DNA of 64,000 nt from Spirodela intermedia (taxonomy: Eukaryota; Streptophyta; Magnoliopsida; Alismatales; Araceae). The stretch is taken from NCBI GenBank assembly GCA_902729315.2, contig LR746267.1, positions 5,705,386 to 5,769,385 of the forward strand. The letters run 5' to 3'. The notes under the pieces are model-generated. The model was given only the letters and a program-made list of their open reading frames with translations. It searched no databases and was not told where the DNA came from. Both the position numbers and the translations under genes were made by a program. Of this stretch, positions 58,776 through 64,000 are shown one piece after another (positions within the stretch are counted from its first letter, which is position 1; each line of letters opens with the position of its first letter).

Positions 58776-60240
58776 CTCTATTAATATTACTCCACATAAA
58801 TATTCATAATAACCATTTTTTAAGAGTTTACCAGGTTTTCAAGGGCCCCTCAAAACTGAACTATTATAACACAAAAATTAATAAATAAAACCTTTAACTA
58901 ATAAAATGGGGTAAATTAGGCAGCATGAAATTATTCTGTCACATTTGATTATACTGATATTAGTGTATATAAACACTCAATTACTATTCTTTTCAATTTG
59001 GCAGGTCTTCAACAATCCCTTCAAACTTTGCTAGTCTCAAGTGATCCTTTAGAATTTATTATTTCACAAAAAATATTAAATAAATAATTGTATTAAATAA
59101 AATCGAGTAAATAAGATGGTTTGCAATTATTACATGACATGTGATTACAAAAATATTAGTGCATATGAAATCTGAATTTTGGTATCGCCATTTTCAAGTG
59201 GTCCTATAGAATATTGTTATATCACAAAAAGGAATTAATAAAACTTTTTGATTGAATAAAATTAGGATAATTAGATGACATGCAAATATTACAAACATGT
59301 GACTAAATTAATATTAGTGAATACAAGTTCTCAGTTACTATATTTTCTAGAATTTACCTTTCTTTCAAAAACTCCACTAAACTTTGCTATTCTTAGGTGA
59401 TCATGAGTATTATTTTTGCATCATAAAAATTAATAAATAAAACCTTATCATTGAAAAAAATCAATTAAATTAGAAAATATGTAGTTTTCACTTCACATGT
59501 GATTATACTAATATCAGTTCATATAAAATTTAAATATATATATATATATATTATGATTTACCTACCTTTCAGCAACCCCTCTAAAGTTTACTTCTCTAGG
59601 GTGATCATGTAGAAATATTCTAGCTCAAAAAATAATAAATAAAACCTCTTAATTGAATAAAATTAGGTTAAATTAGGTATCTTGTAATTGTTACGTCATG
59701 TGATCATACTAATGTTGACACAAATAAGTTCTCAATTGTCTTTAGAATTTCTTTAGCTTTGAACTTTGGTGTTCTCAAGTGATCTCATAGAATATTATTA
59801 TATCATAAAAACAAAAAAATAAAATCTTATTATTAGATCAAATTAAGTAAATTAAACTATGTGCAATTATTAAGCCACATGTGATAATACTAAGATTAGT
59901 GCATATAAATTCTCAATTAGGCCTTTTTTTAGAATTTAAATGGCTTTCAAAAATCCTTCTAAACTTTGCTATTCTTGGATGATTTAGTAGAACACTATTA
60001 TATCACAAAATTAATGAATAATTCAGTAGAATCCACTAAACCCCTATGATTGAACAAAATTGACTAAGTTAGATGGCATTTAATTGTTACACTATATTTG
60101 ATTATACTAATAGTGCTGCATAAAAGTTTGTGGTTAATATGTTTTTTAAAATTTACTTAGCTTGCAATCACCCATCAAAACTTTTTATTCTCAGGTGATC
60201 CAATATAATATTAATATAATTGAATTTAAGGCCACACTTA
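58776..60240 (+). repeat. satellite-like tandem array, block 1 (unit about 200 bp)
   Basis: Seven to eight diverged head-to-tail units. The landmark CACATGTGATTATACTAATA followed by TTAGTGCATATAAA recurs near 58938, 59137, 59294, 59496, 59698, 59878 and 60095 (spacings 156-217). Other shared blocks are TCACAAAAATTAATAAATAA, TGATTGAATAAAATTAGG and AACTTTGCTATTCTCA-like. It is noncoding. Confidence 0.88.
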
Positions 60241-60807
60241 GATAAAAAATGGTTGAGGATTGAATTGATTAGTTCATGTAATGTTAACTTCAGTGTACTT
60301 CTTGCTACTCTCCTTAATCTTCTTTCTCCAATCTTATGTTAAGATATTAAGGGATCTAAGTCATAAACCCTCAAGAATTTTTGGGTCAGCCACCTACCTA
60401 CATCTACTCCACAAGAACAATTTCGTTCTTAGGTTCCATCAGATAAAATGTCTGAATCACAAAAGTTGTTTATTTAGTTCAATTTTCACAAACTCTCTTG
60501 GAAATTATCTTCTAAATTTATGGTTCTAATTCTTCAAATATTGATTAATAGATATTTAATGATAAGATTATCCCACAAAATATATACGAGTTCACCATGA
60601 GTTGTTTTCTAGAAGATGATGTTGACTTTGAGTATGTCCAAATTTTTTATGAATATGATGATGATCAAGATTTGATTTTTATTGTTATTTCTTTGAAAGG
60701 ACATTGGTTGAAGGTAGAGGATGTTGTTGGTTTAATTTGGTTGAGGATGTCATTGATTGATTGAAAATAGATTCTTGACTCGTTACCTTTGTGTTGTTTC
60801 ACCAATA
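60241..60807. other. AT-rich sequence interrupting the tandem array, no gene seen
   Basis: No recognisable domain or repeat. The frame at 60281-60529 is random-like. Confidence 0.5.
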
Positions 60808-61830
60808 AGAAATATGACTAAATATTTTCTGTCATTGTAAAGAAAATTCAGTAAATTTATAATTTATAAATGCTGGAAAACAAGCCAATTTAGAATAATT
60901 TAATTTTATAGGGTTTTTCCAGGTCGAACACAAGGAAGATAAGACATTAGTTAATTATGTTTATAATTTCCAATTGATACATTAATTTTTTGGTTTTCTT
61001 ATTTTCAAATATTCATAAAAAAATAATTTTGAAATAAGAAATTATGGATTATGACATCAGCCGACGTCAGCCCGCGAAGAACACCCCGAAATTCAAGTCG
61101 CCGGAAATACGTCGACTCGTATTTCTTAAAATCAAAGCCAAAAAACTTGGAAATAAACTTTGATTTTTAAAGAGAAATTTTTCGTAACACAATTTAGAAA
61201 TGAATGGAACTTTTTATAAATTAAAAATAAAGTAAAATCATGCAAAGATTCAAGTTTTACGGAAGAATGGGCGGAACGGTCGACGATCGAATTTCCGCCC
61301 GAATTCGATCGATTTGTGCATGCGCGGTGCACCGAATGGATTCCTACACAATCTCCAGTCGATGAATGACGATACCAAAAACTATCACTTGCTGGAACCG
61401 GTTGACGGCGGTGGTTCGACGCCGAGCGTGCCCGTGGTGTTCGGAGAAGGATCCTCGGAAGAAATTCTTCACCGTTTGTATCGGGAGAAGAATGGGACGA
61501 GTTGTTGGATGAATTTCAGCTTCTTTGGCGGCAGAATCAGGGAGAAGTCGAGAAGAAATCTATCGTTTGTATCGGATAGATGATTTGGGCGAATCCGGCG
61601 TTTGTCGCTGCCGGAGGAGAGAGAAAATGGTTGTGGAGCGCGATAGATTGATCGAAGATGCCCCCTTCTTCCTCCAGCATTTTTCCATCTTCCTGTGCGT
61701 TAATTCCGTCGATTTCGTCGAATCATCTGCCGAACTTCTTGCTGTATTCGTTACGTCCGTCGCTGATGCGGAAAACCTAAAAAAACAAATTAGTTTCGTA
61801 TTTTATTTTTTTTTATTATTAAATTATTAT
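60808..61830 (-). repeat. probable third LTR copy of the Tat/Athila-like gypsy family
   Basis: It shows ordered similarity to the LTR at 6553-8192, in the same orientation: AAATTTATAATTTATAAATG-like near the end, TTTTTCCAGGTCGAACACAAG versus TTTTTCAAGTCGATCACAAG, a GACATCAGCCGACGTCAGC-like block, and GGTGCACCGAATGGATTCC versus GATGCACCGGAATCC. No coding region adjoins it, so it would be a solo or truncated LTR. Short plus-strand frames at 61314-61839 are antisense to the leader. Borders are approximate. Confidence 0.42.
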
Positions 61831-63085
61831 TTATCGTAATAAGCTCAAGAAAAATAAAAAAAATCAGGAAAAATTCAGAAATAAATGAAATTAACATAGA
61901 AGAATTTTGATAATAATATTATTCATTGGAAAAACCTATCAAAATATTTCATAGTGAATGTCATCATATAATTTCTAGAAATTAATAATATAACCATATA
62001 AATAAGTTTAATATCATTTTTTCTAGATTAAAGGAATTTATAAATATTTCTGTAAAATTAAATAATAAATTATAAAATATTAAGCATTTTATCATATAAT
62101 TAATGAGAGTTATCAAAATATCTTATGATTTCATACATCTTTTTCTATAAAAGATATCAACTCTCAAGATAGTGGAGAGATGTATATGATCATTCTACAC
62201 GAATAGTCATTAAACAATTGTATTTATAGAGAACTTAAAGTCAAAGACATCCAATGTTTCCTCATTATTTCACAATGATTATAATTTCAGAAATAGTTTA
62301 AAATTTGAACAATTGGAAATCAATATGATTGGTTTTTGAAGAATTTAATATATTTTTGAGAAATTCATGCATTGTTTTGTCAAACAAGTACAGCCTCTAT
62401 ACCTAAAACATATTGATTCAATTGAGTTTTGTAACGATATGACATCATTAAAACAAAATCGATATCATGTGTCTAGATAAAATAGGGATTTAATAGTCAA
62501 ACTAATCTAAATCACCTCAAATAAAATATGATCACCATGTACATGTTCAATCATGATCTCAATGTTTATAGACAATTTCATTGATTTAAAATACTTGAAA
62601 AAAAATGATAAAGTATATTCTTAACATTTAGAAAAACCTATGTGGCAAATTGAGTGGTCTTAATTAATCATTTAATTTGATGTCAAAATCATTCTAATAT
62701 GATGATATAAAATCATTGGTACATAATAGACTTAGTAAGCTTTCATATTTTTTCTTTATAAAAAATCATTGATTAAATGTGATAATCACTCCTTTTCTTA
62801 TTGTGACAGATTTTGTATATATTGACAATTTTCAAAGCAACGTACAAAAGTACAATGTTCTATTAAATTAATGAATTTAATATAACGGGATCCAAAAGTA
62901 TTATTTGAATTCCAATTAGAGTATGTGTCATTATTTCTTTGAGTTATTCCTTAATTTATATTTTGTTAAACTCTAGATCCCCAATAGAAGAGTATTTATT
63001 AGTTTATCAATTTAACAGTAGATAAACATAATATAGCTTTACATTATCTTATGTGCATTTGTCATCATCAAGATAAGATTCATTT
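61831..63085. other. AT-rich sequence, no gene seen
   Basis: It holds the dispersed repeat copy at about 62400-62890 and otherwise no recognisable feature. Confidence 0.55.
62400..62890 (+). repeat. dispersed noncoding repeat, copy 2
   Basis: Distant direct similarity to 52190-52680 through ordered blocks (ATCTCAATGTTT, GATGTCAAAATC, TTTTCTTATTGTG). Confidence 0.5.
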
Positions 63086-64000
63086 AATACTCAAAAAATT
63101 ACATAACAAAATTAATAAATAATTTATATGATTGAATAAATTAGGCAAATTAGATGGCATATAATTATACATCATGTGTTATTATACTAATGTTAGTGCG
63201 TATAAATATCTAATTTCTATTTCTTTTAGAATTTTACGACCACTCTAAATTTTGTTATTCTTTGGTGACCCCATTGAAGATCATTATATCACAAAAAATT
63301 GAAACCTTATGATTGAATAAAATCAAGAAATCTAGACGACATGGGACTATTATGTTACATGTGATCATACTAACATTAGTGCATAAAAAATTTAATTAAT
63401 GTTTTTTTGAGTTTATGTCGCTTTTAACAACACCTGTAAACTTTACTGTTCTCAAGTGATCCTATAAAATATTATTGCATCACAAAAATATAATAAATAA
63501 AACCTTATGATTGAATACAAACAGCTAAATTAGATGGTATGTAACTATTATATTATATGTGATCACACTAATTTTAGTGCATATAAATTCTTGTACACTA
63601 TTTTTTTCAGATTTTACATGGAGTTCAATAATGCCTTAAAATTTCACTACTCGTTGGTGGTCTTGTAGAATACTATTATATCAAAAAATTAATATATAAA
63701 ACATAATGATTGAATAAAATAAGGTAGATTCCACCGACATGCAATTATTATGTCACATGTGATTGTAGATATTACTCCATATAAAGACTCAATCACTCTT
63801 TTTTTCGAATTTTCCAAGTTTTTAAAAATCCCTACACGTGATCCATTAGAATGTTATTGTCACAAACATTAGTAAATTAAATTAGGTAAATTACACAGCA
63901 CAGATTTATAATGTCACATGTGAGTATACACTAATATTAATGCATATAAATTCTCAATGACTATTGGTTAGAATTTTCCTCGTTTTCAACGGTCACACAA
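63086..64000 (+). repeat. satellite-like tandem array, block 2, continues past window
   Basis: Five units of the same family as 58776-60240. The CACATGTGAT...TTAGTGCATATAAA landmark recurs near 63174, 63358, 63556, 63757 and 63917. Orientation and order of blocks are the same as in block 1. Confidence 0.88.

Noticed and set aside
58776-64000. CRISPR-like repeat/spacer structure
   Set aside because: The whole 200-base unit is repeated with divergence throughout, there are no unique spacers, and the genome is eukaryotic.

Overview
This is nuclear DNA of a flowering plant. The evidence is intron-split plant genes with GT-AG junctions, plant-specific families (a DYW-class PPR protein, an OVATE family protein, an EDR1/Raf-like kinase), and degraded plant Ty1/copia and Ty3/gypsy retrotransposons. 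Several coding exons are very GC-rich inside AT-rich surroundings, which is common in monocots, but I cannot name the species.

Layout. (1) 1-15.2 kb is a retrotransposon graveyard. A minus-strand gypsy element of the non-chromovirus (Tat/Athila-like) type fills 1-8192. A second copy of its LTR lies head-to-head with it at 10593-12339, around a 2.4 kb loop. That second LTR abuts and truncates a minus-strand copia element (12340-14815). A broken GNAT acetyltransferase copy follows. (2) 15.2-44.6 kb is the gene-rich core: a single-exon PHT4;6-type anion transporter (minus), a 13-exon EDR1-like MAPKKK (minus, 1000 aa reconstructed in frame) and a 10-exon AIM24-family gene (plus, 281 aa). The last two diverge from a roughly 2 kb spacer that holds a duplicated G-box-bearing promoter segment. 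(3) 44.7-53.5 kb is nested retrotransposons: plus-strand copia pieces split by a degenerate chromovirus-like gypsy element (46101-50869, minus), then the tail of another copia element. (4) 53.8-58.8 kb holds two GC-rich genes on the plus strand: a LOI1/MEF11-type DYW PPR protein and an OVATE family protein. Short tandem repeats and GA/CT tracts surround them. (5) 58.8-64.0 kb is a satellite-like array with a unit of about 200 bp. It is split by other repeats, including a probable third copy of the gypsy LTR, and it runs off the window.

The genes do not form an operon or an evident pathway. They are separate housekeeping and regulatory loci: Golgi phosphate transport, stress and defence kinase signalling, a mitochondrial-type membrane protein, organelle RNA editing, and growth repression. 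I saw no sign of an undescribed gene system. The less ordinary signals are repeat architectures (head-to-head LTRs, promoter duplication, UTR minisatellites, satellite array) and one predicted GC-AG intron.
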